In this document: positions 53,067-64,000 of the stretch, piece after piece
Position numbering within the stretch: position 1 is the first letter of the stretch
How the letters are laid out: each line of letters starts with the position of its first letter
Assembly (NCBI GenBank): GCA_963575745.1
Contig: CAUYUJ010021059.1
Location: 375,084 to 439,083 of the forward strand
Reading direction: 5' to 3'
Source: Prorocentrum cordatum
Taxonomy: Eukaryota; Sar; Dinophyceae; Prorocentrales; Prorocentraceae
DNA: 64,000 nucleotides
The notes under the pieces: model-generated
Told to the model about the DNA's origin: nothing
The model's input: the letters and a program-made list of their open reading frames with translations, nothing else
Databases searched by the model: none
Program-made: the position numbers and the translations under genes

Positions 53067-54905
53067 CTGCGCTGAGCGACGTGGAGGTCTGAGCCGGCGC
53101 CGTGGCCGTCGGCCGCTCCTTTCCCGGGTGCCTCCTCCTCCTTTTGAATCGCAGGACGATGTGTTGGCGCAGGCCGGCGGTCCGTCCGCGGCTGAGAAGG
53201 CCCCCTGCGCCCGGCTTGTGCGCGCTGCCGCCCTCCTCTCCCCCCTCCCTGCCCTTCCCTCCTCCCCCCCGAGTCGAGGTGCCACGCTAATGCTCCGTGA
53301 GTGCATTCGGGCGCGTGGCAATGGAGGCCCAGAGCGCCCGGCCATAGCGTGCAATCGCCCAATCGCCCGCCCGTTCGCCAGGTGGTGTCGTCGCCCCCCC
53401 TCCGCCGCCGCCCTTTGTCGCTCCTCTGCCTGCTCTCCCTCCTGCTCGTCTCTCGGGCGGTCGCCCGGGCTTCGCCCTCCTCCCTCCTCTCGGCGGTCGT
53501 CCCCTGTCGCTCGCTCTCCTCTTTCCCCCGGCTTCGGGCTCGTCCTGGTCCCGGATGTCGTTCCTTCCTCTGCCCCCTGCTGCTGGTGCTCTCCCGGGTC
53601 GTCCACCGTGCGGGCTTTTTGGTGGGAAGGGTGTGCATGGTCAGGTTTGGTTGTGCCGATCCCAGTTTGGGCCATCTCGGCTGCATTGCGCACGGCGTTT
53701 CTGGCGGGCCCGTGGCGCCAACGCGCGGTCGCAGCGAACCGCCTCCGCCTCCTCCTCCTCCTCCTCCTCCTCCTCCTCCTCCTCCGCCCTACTCAGCGAT
53801 GCATGGTTCCTGCTCGGCATGTTTTGTGTTTTGTTTCATTGGCGCGGCTGGGGTCGACCTCCCGCTGGCCCGCCCCGCACGCAGGTCGTCAGCTGCAGGG
53901 ACAGCGGCGCCCGCCGTCTGCCGAGCTTCGGCAGTGGAGCTCGCCGGTCGCTGGGCCCCTTCTGGCTTTGCATGTCCTGCTGGCCCCTGGCCGGCATGGT
54001 TGCGTGCCTCAGGGTGGCGGGCATGAGGTTGCACTCATATTTCAAGGTAGTTCATTATCATGCGCGGGTTTTTCCAGTTTGCTGTATTGTACGCCTGCCG
54101 CTCTTGGCATTGGCTCCTCTGCTTCGGCACCGAGGTTTTCTGCGAGTTTGTACTTGCGCATCCCTCCTCCCCCTCCTCCTCTTCCTCCTCCCTTCCCCGG
54201 CTTCTGCCGTCCTCCACTCGCGTTGGGCACCTGTGCGAGTCCCGCCGTCTTCACCAGAAAGGGGTACGCACGCACGAGTTCGTTTCTAGTGGCGTGGTAT
54301 AGCCGTACGTACTCAGGTCGTTGGGCCGCCGTGTGGGCGTAGAAAAAATAGAAGGAAAAAGAGGTGTTCTTGTCCTCGAGCGCCTCTGCCGCGCTCCGCC
54401 GAACTCGGCAGTCTTCGGTCTGCTGGCGCCAGACTTGCCCTCGAATTTTTGCTCGTGAAGGGATCTAAACGCCTGTCGTTCAACGTAAGTATTTCTGCAT
54501 TCCCACATCCAAATCTACCTCAAGCGCCTTCTTACTCCAATGATCGACCCTGTTTTGCTGTTTTGTGTTACTGTATGGACGGGCCCGAGCCGAATCTAAT
54601 TTTCAGCCTTCTTATTCACGTTTCCACGTGCTTCTTCCGACTGGCGGGTACTCCTCCCATCGCCCTGTTTGTTGCTTAGCTTGCTGCCACCACCGTGTGG
54701 TAACCCCCCAAGCAGCCCTTTGAGGTGTTTTGTTCGAAGTCGGATGGGCTCGATTTATACACCACGTCGTTTGGTCGATCAGGGAGCCGAGGAGCTCTGC
54801 GAAGGAATCTGGTGCACTGGCAGTGCGCGGACCCTCCAGCGTCCCACGGACTTCGCAGCTGGAGCGACTGTACACCGAGGCCTTTGGCCGACCAGACGAC
54901 GTGGT
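53067..54905. other. No gene recognised; CCT tracts
   Basis: Contains a CTC tract at 53745-53785 and another at 54160-54195. Long overlapping frames exist but none resembles a family. Confidence 0.4.
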
Positions 54906-55240
54906 GGATACATCGAGCCTTTCCCTGAAGGACCGGGACCTCCGCGCGCCTGCTGCTTTTGTCAGGGCGGCGGCGAGCGAGGGGGGGGAAGCGAGAATGA
55001 TAAGGCCTTCTCGGAATGCTCGGACGTCCCCGGGCCTCCTGAGAAGTTTTCCGAGCCTTCCCCGAAGACAGAGAACTTCTCAGAAGCCTGGAGGCCTCCT
55101 GAGAAGCCCCGTCGACTTCCGGGAAGGCCCTTTCCTTCTCTCTTCCCCCCTCGCTCGCCGACGAGTGTACATCGAGTACCTCCCTGGAAGGACCGGGCTC
55201 TTCGTGCGCCTGCTGCCTTCGTCCGACGCGGTGGCCGCTC
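54906..55240. repeat. Direct repeat pair with CTTCTGAGAAG core
   Basis: ATCGAGCCTTTCCCTGAAGG, ACCGGGACC... GCGCCTGCTGCTTTTGTCAG (54911-54976) recurs as ATCGAGTACCTCCCTGGAAG, GACCGGGCTC... GCGCCTGCTGCCTTCGTCCG (55169-55233), about 258 bp apart. Between them lie palindromic GGCCTTCTCGG and CTTCTGAGAAG motifs also seen at 95-240. Confidence 0.55.
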
Positions 55241-55487
55241 CTCGGTCGCCGCTTCGCGTTTTTTTGTTTCGGTGCCCCGCCCAGCCGCGCGTCCGCCGAT
55301 GTGGGGGGTCAGAGGCGCCGCCTCCGGCCAGTGTGCAGCTGCGGGGGCCCTTGGGGGCCGCAGAGGCGGTCGGAACCCTGCTCCCGCGGTGCCCAGCATA
55401 GACTGGTCGGCATACACCGTGCACCAGCACAGCCTGCTCCCGCGGCGGAGAAAGCATGATCTAGGCGGCATGCACCGAGACCGATCC

Positions 55488-57020
55488 AGCCGCTTTTTTT
55501 TCTCCCCGACTTCGAGGCGGCCTTCCCGAGCGTGGATCACGATTTCATCTTTCCGGAGCGTGGATCATGATTTCATCCGCCGCACCCCCTGCCGCCGTGG
55601 CGGGCCAACCTGGTTCGCGGCCACGGTGACAATCCTCCTCGTGGGAGATCGGGTGCGCAATGGCAGCGGGGTGGCACAGCGGGCGAGGGTCTGCTTCTCT
55701 TCGCTGGGGCTCGGCAGGGCTGCCCTCTCTCGCCGCTCCTGCTCTGCGTCGTCTCGGATGTGATGCTCCGCCGGTTGGCACGTCTGCTGCCTCATGCCTC
55801 GTGGGCTTTCGCGGACGACTGGGCCATGGTCTTGCCGAGTGGACTGGTGGTCCAGGATGATTTTGGGAAGGCTGGCCCCTTCATGGAGTGATTTTAAGAT
55901 CTCGGACAACGCCAACCACCTCGGCCTTGCGTTGGGACCCGGCAAAAGGTCATCGATATTGGGAGCAGGCTTTCTCCGAGATGCTCGCGCGAAACTCGCT
56001 ATGGCGGAGCATCGACGGCGGCGTGCTCGTGACCACGCAGGCGTACAAGACGTACATATTCCCGCTCGTCGGCTTCCTCCTCCAGCTGGACCTCTCCCTC
56101 CTGTGTTGGCAGAGATCGATAGCAAAGTGTGCAGCATCCTCCACCCTGGGCTTCGAGGCTGAAGTAACCCGTCGGTGTTGGGCCAACTGGGGACCCGTGG
56201 TGTTCCTTCAGAAATGACGGATGCCAAAGCTGTATCGCTGGCAGCACAACGCAGGGTGAGCCGGTGGGAAGACAGCGCGAACGGAGGCCTGCACTCCAGT
56301 CGCCGGGCCCGAGCTCTAGCTCTAGCAGTGGCCACTTCTGACACAGTGGACCGACATGTGGCGTGGCAGAGCTGGGCGGCCTGCGCAAGCTGTCCGAGGC
56401 TACGGGTTCCCTGGCCGCCACCGCCAGACAGGTGGGCAATTCCGTGCAGCAACTTCTCCAGGGCGCATGCGCGCCAGTCGCTCTCCATCAGCGCTTCGCC
56501 GCCTGTTAGAACGTTGGCCTCTACAGACACTACCTAGCCACAGGGTTGGAAGAGCCATGGCCACGCTTCAGGGCATCAGAAGTACCACATCACCTCGCAT
56601 CTGGGCCGCGGTGTTCAAAGCTCAATTGGACGGCTGGTCTACGCGCAGAGCCTCTTTGACTGATATCAGGCGGGACGGTGCGCACCCGGGTGCCAGCACG
56701 GGCAGGACAGCATCCACCACTATGCGTATTGCTCTGCTGTCGCCACGCTGGCCTGTTGACGCCTGGTCCTGCCTCCGCCAACGCACCCACACGGGCTGGA
56801 CCAGTTCCTGTTATTTGATCCGCCTTGGCCGCGTCTTGAGCATCGCTGTGTACGCGTCGGACCCTCTGTGTCTACGCGACGTGCATGACGATGAACAGAG
56901 CACGGGACAGTTTGGATGCACAGGTGACCGACATATGGGAGCCGGCCTGCAAGGAGGGCGTCGTCTCGGTCCCAGGCTTGTCGGAGTGCATCCGCGTAGC
57001 TGGCGCTGCTGGTGACCGTC
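55488..57020 (+). pseudogene. LINE reverse transcriptase fragment with zinc ribbon
   Basis: A different LINE subfamily from that at 43-49 kb. Motif A: FLPDFEAAFPSVDHDFI at about 55500-55550. A 28-bp tandem duplication (55528-55555 copied at 55556-55583) follows and shifts the frame. Motif B: RQGCPLSPLLLCVVSDVMLR (about 55713-55775). Motif C: WAFADDWAMVLPSG (about 55801-55840), FADD intact. Thumb: AYKTYIFPLVGFLLQLDLSL (about 56041-56098). Then DAKAVSLAAQRRVSRWEDSA and IWAAVFKAQLDGWSTRRASL. Zinc ribbon RCAPGCQHGQDSIHHYAYC (56676-56732), C-x3-C-x9-HHYxxC. Several frame changes are needed, so it is a pseudogene. The region before 55488 lacks an endonuclease: 5'-truncated. Confidence 0.7.
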
Positions 57021-58255
57021 GGGAGCGCGCCTAGTTCAGCTCGCTGGTCTGCGCTGCCAATTGTCTGGCCATGCTGTGGTTAGCTCCCTCTTCTTCCTCA
57101 TCTCTCCTTTGCTTGTTTTCATTGAATACCATGCGGTCTGCCCTGCCTGCTTGTTTTGCGCTAGCGTGGTAATTCACGCAGCCTGGCCTGCCGTGGCGGG
57201 TCGCATCACATATTTCTCTTTGTTTGGTTCCCCTTCCTCTTCCTCCTCGTCCTGCCGTTGCTGCTCCTCCTCCCTCCTTTGCACGCGTGCAGCGGATCCA
57301 TCTCTGCGACTAGGTTGACTATTCAGTGAAATGTTATGTTTATGTTTCGCGACTGATTCGGCCCCCAGGGAACATAACCGCGACTGATTGTCGTCGGCCG
57401 AGGGCAGATGCGTTGCAGTAGGTTGTGCGTTTTTTTCTCGCCGCTCTCCTTTCTTCTTCTTATTATTCTTCTTAGTATTATCCATTTTCCTCCTTCCACG
57501 CTTGCAAGCCGTAATTCGGGACAAGTTCGTTGCGTGTTGCCGCTTTTGCGGGTCACCTCTTCATATGTTGGGTGTACCGGCCTATCCACTATTTGATGCT
57601 TGTTCCCAGCGAAGCTTGCTCTTGCTCGTTCTGCTTGCCTGTTTTCCGTAGCCAGACTTTCTGCCACACTCGCAGGACATCTCTGCGGGGGGCTTGCTTT
57701 GTCGACGGCGCGTTTGGCGAGGTTAGTGGCATGAGTTATTGCTGTCCGCGCCCATCTTCCCTGCCCGAAAAATACAAACTAGTCGGCCTTGGCGGTGATC
57801 ATATTTATCCTCCTCCCCTCCTCCCTCCCCCCTCCTCCATCTACCTCTCTCCCCTCCCTCCCCTCCTCGCCCCCCTTCCTTCATCCGCTTCGTCTCCCTC
57901 TCCCTCTGCCTCCTGCTCATCGCTCCCTCTCCTCCTCGTCTTCCATTCTGCCCTCCTCCTCCTTCCTCCCCGTCCTTTGTCGGTTTTTCCCCTCCTCGTC
58001 CTCTTCCTCCCCCTCCTCCTCCTCCTCCTCCTCCTCCTTCTTCTCTCTCCTACTCGCTCCTGTCCCTCCTCCTCTTCGGCAGACTGCGGGGGCGACACTC
58101 CGCCCGCAGCGTCAGCCATCCTCCCTCCTCCCCCTCTTCGCTCGCGCCGCCTTCGGTTGCCGCCGCCCCCGGCGCGAGCCCGCGGCGGCGCGATGGCGGA
58201 CGAGGTCGCCTATGGGCTGGACAGGACATTACCGAGGAGTTGAGGAGGAGGGAAG
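57021..58255. other. Pyrimidine-rich region, no gene recognised
   Basis: CTC/TTC-rich at 57225-57290 and 57800-58080. CCGTAGCCAGACTTT at 57645 starts like a spliced leader but loses the match after ten bases. Confidence 0.5.
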
Positions 58256-58264
58256 AGGAAGAGG

Positions 58265-58598
58265 GGTAAGGATGATGATGATGAGGATGATGATGAGGTT
58301 GAAGAAGAATCAGAAGGCGGTGGTGTCGTTGAAGGTAATGATGAGAATGATGATGAGGATGATGAGGATGATGATACTGATGATGGTGGTAATGATGCTG
58401 GTGATACTGATGATGCTAATGGCGACGAAGGTGATGATACTGATGATGATGAGACTGATGATGAGGATGATGGTGCTGATGATGATGCTCGTAGAGCTGA
58501 TGATGAGGATCAGGATGAGGCATATGAGGATGACGATGAGATGATGAGGATGATGATTGGTATGATTACGATGCTGATGGTGATGATAATGAGGATGG

Positions 58599-58646
<48 letters not shown>

Positions 58647-58795
58647 CCATATTGATGACGATGACAATGACGGCGAAGATGGTGATCATGCTGGTGATGA
58701 TGGTGACGATGCTGATTCTGAGGGTGATGAAGCTGATGCTGTTTCGCAGCTGATGATGCTGCTGATGGTGCTGCTGATAATGATGATGATGCTGC

Positions 58796-58830
<35 letters not shown>

Positions 58831-59070
58831 GTGATGATGCTGCTGATGATGATAATGACCATGACGATGATGCTGATGATGATGATGATGGTGGTGATGG
58901 GGGTGACGGGGATGGTGAGTATGATGATGATGATGATGGTGTTGATCATGACGATGACGATGCCGACGACGAAGGTGACGATGATGATGATGCTGATGAT
59001 GATGCTGATGATGATGCTGATGGTGATGATGATCATGACGATGATGATGCTGATGATGATGAGGATGATG

Positions 59071-59109
<39 letters not shown>

Positions 59110-59150
59110 CTGATGATGATGATGCTTATGATGACGAGGATGACTCAGCA
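58265..59150. repeat. GAT/ATG triplet array
   Basis: (GAT)n with GCTGAT, GGTGAT and GAGGAT variants over about 880 bp. Codes for poly-Asp, poly-Met or poly-Ile/His depending on frame. Confidence 0.9.
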
Positions 59151-59154
59151 GGAG

Positions 59155-59245
59155 GAGGATGAAGAGGATGAGGGGGAGGGGGAGGGGGAGGAGGAGGAGG
59201 AGGAGGAGGAGGAGGAGGAGGAGGAGGAGGAGGAGGAGGAGGAGC
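59155..59245. repeat. GAG triplet tract
   Basis: (GAG)n directly after the GAT array and in frame with the zinc-finger sequence that follows. Confidence 0.9.
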
Positions 59246-59249
59246 GTAC

Positions 59250-60607
59250 CGCCGTCTATGACACTCCTCTTGCTGCTCCCACTCCTCCGCCTCCCTCACA
59301 GGGGTTCGTGTGCGGAGATTGTGGCCATGTTGCTCGCACGGCGACGGCGATGCGCATTCACTTGACCAAAGAGCACAAGCAGGGTAGGACCCCATATGAT
59401 TTTGCCGTCGGCGACACGTGTCAGATTTGCCTTCATAATTTCGGCAATCCCGTCCGCCTTGCTAAGCATTTTGCTGCTGCTAAGCAGTGCTTCTTCGCCG
59501 TTCTTAATGTTAACAGCCCCCCCCTCCTGATGATCTCCAGCAGGCTCGAGAGGCGGCCAGACTTGTCCAGAGCTGTAACAGGAAGAAGGGTATGCCCGCC
59601 AACTTTGCGAACAGGGCCCCAGTTCGCGTGATTGGGCCTGCTTTGGCCCCCAAGTGGCGCGGTGACATTTCGCCATCTGCTCCTCTCACCCCTGTGGTTT
59701 CCCCCCCTGCTCCTGCTTGGTCGCCTCCCCCGCTTGTCATCCCTGCCAAGCCCCGTTGCAGCCTCGCCTTATTGCTGTGCTGTGCTCCGAGGGACAGTGC
59801 TTGTGTAACCTCATGGAGTGCTGGCAAACAAACGCTGCCGCGACGAATCTTTCTATCCATTTGGCCCTTGTCGTGACGGACCCCCTCACGTGGGACAGTC
59901 AGCTCGCGCAGCTGAGCCAAGACTGCAAGGGGGGTCAGATCGCGGGTTTCCTCTTAACCCCTTCGTTGCGCACGATGTGGCCCGCCCACAAGACTGGCAA
60001 CACGTGCATGACTAGGTCCCCCGACCACCCTCTTGGCAGCCCCTCACTCGGTGCGGTCGCCGCCGACCTCGTCCGCCTGGACAACGCTGCGCTGCTCCTG
60101 GTCGGGGGGTTGTTGCACGTTGCTTGGAAGTTGGGGACACCCGCTTTGTGGTGCCACCCTCCTCCTTCCTTGGCGGCACACGTTTCAGGGTGGGCCTCTC
60201 GGGTCATTGCTCCTTTGACGCCGTGCTCAGGAGTGTCTGTTGAACAGGTTGATGAGGCTTCCTTGGCCCCAGGCGTCCCGAAGATTCGCTTTATGGGAGT
60301 GCACGTCCATGGGCTGCGTCAGCGGCTGGAGCACATTGGCGACGTCGATGTCGGGGGTGGGGTTGGGCCCTGCTGCAACGCTCCCCTGTTGACCCCCCCT
60401 CTCAATGCCGTGGTCATGTCCGCCATCGTCGCTGCCATTCTTGCCATGGATCAGCAGGCTCCCACCGCCATGGTTTCGGACAGCAGTCCCACTACGGTAC
60501 TGCCTTCTTTTCCGCTGCTCCATGGGACAGCCTATCCTGCCTGCTTGTTGCAGGAAGCGGAGCCCACGGGGGCTGGCGGATCGTCTGGCTCGCTTATCCT
60601 GTCCTAG
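59250..60607 (+). pseudogene. LINE-type C-terminal region with two C2H2-like fingers
   Basis: One frame runs from the acidic GAG tract into GFVCGDCGHVARTATAMRIH, LTKEHKQG, a C2H2 finger (C-x2-C-x12-H-x4-H), then DTCQICLHNFGNPVRLAKHF, AAAKQCF, a second one. This pair closes many dinoflagellate LINE-type polyproteins. The frame ends near 59631; a protein-like frame resumes at about 59717 (IAVLCSEGQCLCNLMECWQT, AGFLLTPSLRTMWPAHKTGN, GSPSLGAVAADLVRLDNAAL) and runs to TAG 60605-60607. The second part looks like a further domain seen after such fingers, but I cannot name it. A frameshift in 59600-59720 separates the two. The host-gene alternative cannot be excluded. Confidence 0.5.
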
Positions 60608-62485
60608 CTTGCAGTCTGTGCCCCTTCCACCTTGCTGCACTGTCCGCCCCCTTTTAACTCGCCTTAACTTTTAGTACGGGCATCGACTTCTTTGCACCCT
60701 TATCGACCGACCGACCGAGGAGGAGGAGGAGGAGCAGGAGGAGGAGGAGGAGGAATGAGGAAGAGGAGGACGAGTAGGAGGATGACGAGAGGGCGGAGGA
60801 TTCTGTCAGAGGATGCGCTGCGCGAGAGATCCGCAATCTCACTCGACGAGGTGTTCCATCCTTGCCCCATTGCCCAGGCCAGGCGCCGGACCCTTCTCCA
60901 GGCTTGCCATATACTGGAATCCCATTCTTGTCGGATGCTCCAAGGGTCGGAGAAGTGTGTCGCAGCTCCTGACACCATGCGTCTCGATGCCCCCGCAGCG
61001 AGCCCCTCCCGAGGACAATATGGTTTCTGGTGCCGCTTGGCACTTTGCCGGGTGGGCCCTGCAGAGTGCGCGGGCGCTTGCCCTCAAGCCGGACGCAGTG
61101 GGGGGACACGTGCCCGAATCTGCAGCCCCTGGAGCCCAAAATTGAGACCCCCCAAAATTGAGTTGGCATCAGCCCCACAAAATGTTGGCACAAGCCATTT
61201 TCAGCGCAGAGCTGAGCGGATCTCAAGGCCAGTCCCCAGGCAGCAACTCCCGGGGGCGCTGAGAGGAGAAGGACTCGCTGATCCCTCCCTGCCCCCCCCT
61301 GTCCCGCGAACCCCTGGACCCCCCCCCCCTGAGTTGACGTGCCGCTCCTGCTGCCTCCGCCTTCCGCCGAGCCTTCCGCCGGCCTCCGCCGAGGGCGAGG
61401 CGCGCCCCCCACCGTGCGAGGCCTTGGCCGGAGCGCCTCGGTGTGGCCCGGACGCGTGCAGTGTCCTTTCGGCGAGGACCAGCCCACCGGGGAGACGCAA
61501 GACTCGAGCACGCCAGAGCTCATGCTTGCCGACGCTTTTTGACGAGCGCGTCCTGGAGTTTGACGGCTCAGTTTTCCTGGGATGTTTGCAGCGGGAGTTC
61601 GTGTAACATTTCATTTTGGGTCTCGTCATTTTCATGATGGCCCCGTCAGGCCAACCCGAGTCACCCGAACCCGAGTCTTACGTCTCCCCCGATCCAGGAG
61701 CATCCTGGATCATCTCGCGATAAAGACACGCACGACACCGAACAATGCACGGGGAATGGACGTCCGAGCGACGGCGAGGGGGCGCTCCACATCGTTGGGC
61801 CAGCCGCTCCCGGAGATCTTCGAGATCTTGTTTTTCTCTTTGCGGGGCCCCCTGGAAGTGCCGACCCTCTCCCTGGGGCCGGTGTTTCGTCCCGAGTCGC
61901 TGTTTTGAAGATCCCAGGGCCAGGCGATGGCCACTAGAGGCCGAAAACGGCCAAACACCTCAGATTGATCGCCGCGAGCAGGGGGAGGGCGAGAGTGAGG
62001 ATGGCGAGATGGTGATGGCGAGGCCGAGGATCTCGAGGCTAGCGAACACACGAGGCTCTGCAGCGCCAGGCCCCCTCGAGGGCCCTGTTTGCACGTGATC
62101 TCCCGTGGGTCCAGGGTGCCCTCGCCTCCTGCTGCTCACGCTCCTCCTCCCTCCTCGCTCCTCCTCCTCGCTCCTCGCTCCTCCTCCTGCTCACTTGTCC
62201 AAGCGAAGAAGCCCAGCCAGGGAGTGGGAGAGGGAGGAAACTACGAGGTGCACAGGGCAAGGCGAGGGGGCATGTGCAGTAGGAGAGAGGACGGGTAGGA
62301 AGAGGAGTAGCACGAGGATGCAGGCGAGAAGTGGATTTCGATTCGACTGCTTCGGATTGCGATGAGAACGAGAATCGTGGCGGCATATGGGGAGGAGCAT
62401 CAGAGGTCGGATGATGAGGGCGAGTGGGGCGGAGGACAGGAGAGGGATGGGAGGCGCCAGGGGAGGAGGGGGACGAGGAGGTTGC
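60608..62485. other. No gene recognised
   Basis: Contains a GAGGAG tract (60715-60790), C-runs at 61290-61335 and a CTCCTC run at 62130-62190. 61600-62100 is mixed sequence without a family match. Confidence 0.4.
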
Positions 62486-62489
62486 CGTA

Positions 62490-62606
62490 GTAGCCGCCGC
62501 CTCGCCAGGGAGCTCAAGGCCAAGCAGGCGGCCAAGTACGACGTGGGCCTGGAGAGGCAGGTCGCCGACTGGATCACGGCCGTCTCTGGCCAGCAGGCCG
62601 CCTGCC
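62490..62606 (+). CDS. Probable exon of a calponin/transgelin-like protein
   Basis: The frame reads LARELKAKQAAKYDVGLERQ, VADWITAVSGQ. This matches the conserved start of the calponin-homology domain in transgelin/calponin proteins: a helix with K..AKYD..LE followed by WI..V.G, which in actin-binding relatives leads into the core CH domain. Upstream CGCCTCGCCAG (62508) could be the acceptor. Downstream the match stops after SGQ, so a donor should lie near 62596-62606, possibly a GC donor. A pyrimidine-rich TTTTTTCTTCGTCTATCCACAG ends at about 62731 and may be the next acceptor, but the sequence after it is not clearly CH. The rest of the gene is not visible. Confidence 0.5.
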
Positions 62607-62814
62607 GGCCGGCGGGGGACACGGACCCCCGACGTCCATTCGAAGGAGAAACACGCTATGAGCATAACAATTATTGGCTCTCTGCGTGGACCGTCGAAAG
62701 TTAATGCAGTTTTTTCTTCGTCTATCCACAGGGTCGCCTGGGTACCAGTTGGACGCCTGGGTGCCACGAACCTCCATGATGGCGCTGATGCGCTGCGCCC
62801 ATACCATGCCAGAG

Positions 62815-62935
62815 ACGTCTTGGGGCCCTCGTGGCCGTTTTTGGGCCCTCTTTGGAGGTCTCTAGGAGGCCGCCCTGGGGCGGTCTCAGGGGCCTCCTAG
62901 GGCCGTCTGGGAGCGTCGGGGAGCTGAGACGGCCA
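62815..62935. repeat. GGCCTCTTGGGG minisatellite
   Basis: Degenerate CTTGGGGCCCTCGTGG and GGTCTCTAGGAGGCC units; same family as 15690-16215. Confidence 0.6.
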
Positions 62936-62944
62936 GAACGCCCA

Positions 62945-63115
62945 AACCCTTGACACACATCAATGGCAAATCCATGAGTTTGGCCTCCTGGGGCCCCCCG
63001 CTTGTGGCGCCTCCGGCGCCTCCCCTGGGGCGCCCTCTCGAGCGGGCCATGGGAGAGGAAGGGCGGGTCCAGCGCCGGCCCAAGCCATCCGCGAGGACCT
63101 CCGAACGGCTACTGG
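62945..63115. repeat. Degenerate foldback element
   Basis: GGCGCCTCCGGCGCC in the centre and GGTCCAGCGCCGGCCC, GCGAGGACCTCCGAACG at the right match the right arm of the TTTCGGAGGTCC family (2195-2335). The left arm is poorly kept. Confidence 0.45.
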
Positions 63116-63224
63116 CAGGAATTCGCGTCGTTTCGACTGGCGGCGACCCCGCCGCCGGCGTTCAACGTGGAGCCCAGCCCCCCTCGAGCAAGGAAAAAAT
63201 CACGACGGGAAGTTTTTCATTATT

Positions 63225-63960
63225 TAATCGCTTCGCTCATTCCGCCGGCCCATACGGTCTCATGTCTGCCGTTTGCCCGAGGGCCTGGTGTCAATGCGGC
63301 GCTTTGGGGGTTCCTGGGGCCGCTTGGGGGACTCCTGGGGCGCTCGGGGGGGCATTTGGGGGGCCTCCTGGGGCCGCTTGGGGGACTCTTGGGGGCCTCC
63401 TGAGGGCCTCGTGGGGGCCTTTTGGGGCCTCTTAGGGGCCTCTTGGGGCCTCGTAGGGGCTTCTTAGGGCCGAGGGCTCGAAATTTTGTTTCGTGTTCCC
63501 TCTCTGGGGCCCCTTTGGGGGTGTTCTTGGGGCCCTCTTGGACCGTCTTGGAGGCTTCTTGGGCCGTCTTCGAGCCCTCTTGGGCCATCTTGGGGCCCTC
63601 TTGGGGGCCTCTTGGGCCCTCTTGGGGCGATCTTGGGGGCCTCTGGGGCCGTCTTGGGGCGTCGGGAACCGAAAAGGTGGAAGCTCCAAAATCTCTCAAA
63701 AACCTAAGGAAAAACAATGAATTTTGCCTCCGGGGGCCCTCTTGGGAGTGCTCTTGGAGGCCTCTTGGGGCGTCTGGGGGCTATCTTGGGCGTCTTGGAG
63801 CGATCTTGTGGCATGTCGGACCCCTCGTGTACCATCTTGGGGGCCTCTTGGGGGCCTCTTGGCCTTTCTTGGGGCTCTCGGGGACGTCTCGGAGCCCTGT
63901 TGGTGCGCTCATGGAGCGCTCCTGGAGCGCTCTGGGGGACTCCTCCCGGGACTCTCTCAG
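63225..63960. repeat. Dispersed repeat with GGCCTCTTGGGG core (copy 2)
   Basis: CGCTTCGCTCATTCCGCCGG at the left, a (GGGGCCTCTTGGGG)n core, GGCTCGAAATTTTGTTTCGT then GTTCCCTCTCTGGGG in the middle, an AT-richer break near 63680-63720 and more core after it. Same landmark order as 3235-3620. Runs close to the window end. Confidence 0.6.
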
Positions 63961-64000
63961 GACCTTGCCGGGGTACTTTTCGTCCGTGGACCCCCAGGGG

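Noticed and set aside
57645-57660. Spliced-leader relic (CCGTAGCCAGACTTT)
   Set aside because: Matches only the first ten bases; the characteristic GGCTCAAG end is missing.
58541-59150. Long Met- or Ile-rich frames
   Set aside because: Pure translation of GAT/ATG triplet repeats.

Overview
This window looks like nuclear DNA of a dinoflagellate. It is GC-rich, gene-poor and crowded with simple repeats, minisatellites, foldback elements and decayed LINE retrotransposons. Three things point to dinoflagellates: a degenerate double copy of the dinoflagellate spliced leader at 32184-32219, a plastid-type SUF gene split by short introns with inverted-repeat ends (introner-like), and LINE proteins of the type common in dinoflagellate genomes. 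An introner-rich genus such as Prorocentrum is only a guess. Almost all long open frames here are shadows of tandem repeats whose unit is a multiple of three; they are not genes.

Region by region. 1-9570: the one well-supported gene, sufD (Fe-S cluster assembly), has five visible exons between 2628 and 9570, all joined in phase 0. Two introns are introner-like elements (6617-6969 and 8781-8946), one of which carries a nested palindromic element. The 3.6 kb second intron holds a 99-bp satellite array inside a bounded element, plus foldback elements. 9571-25500: no confident gene. This stretch holds a foldback element, GCATT and CTTGG minisatellites, GAC/GTC arrays bracketed by two oppositely oriented introner copies, a ~150-bp tandem array, an element with ~85-bp terminal inverted repeats that carries a 13-bp minisatellite, and a ~355-bp tandem array. 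25500-31100: a possible exon of unknown function, four-arm palindromic repeats and one hypothetical ORF. 31600-36650: relic spliced leaders and fragments of at least one LINE (ORF1, endonuclease, C-terminal zinc ribbon) among (CCT)n tracts. 37063-39480: a second satellite element (90-bp unit) sharing its flanks with the one in sufD. 43005-49110: the most complete LINE (ORF1, AP endonuclease, reverse transcriptase, zinc ribbon, RNase H), inactivated by stops, frameshifts and a changed catalytic motif. 52040-60610: three further LINE pieces. 62490-62610: a probable calponin/transgelin-type exon near the right end.

How it fits together. The host genes (sufD and perhaps a transgelin-like gene) are minor islands. 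The rest records repeated insertion: introners making introns, elements carrying satellites, palindromic MITE-like elements, and LINEs that probably also copied trans-spliced mRNA back into the genome. Exon limits rest on reading frame and family resemblance only; no alignment or search was run.
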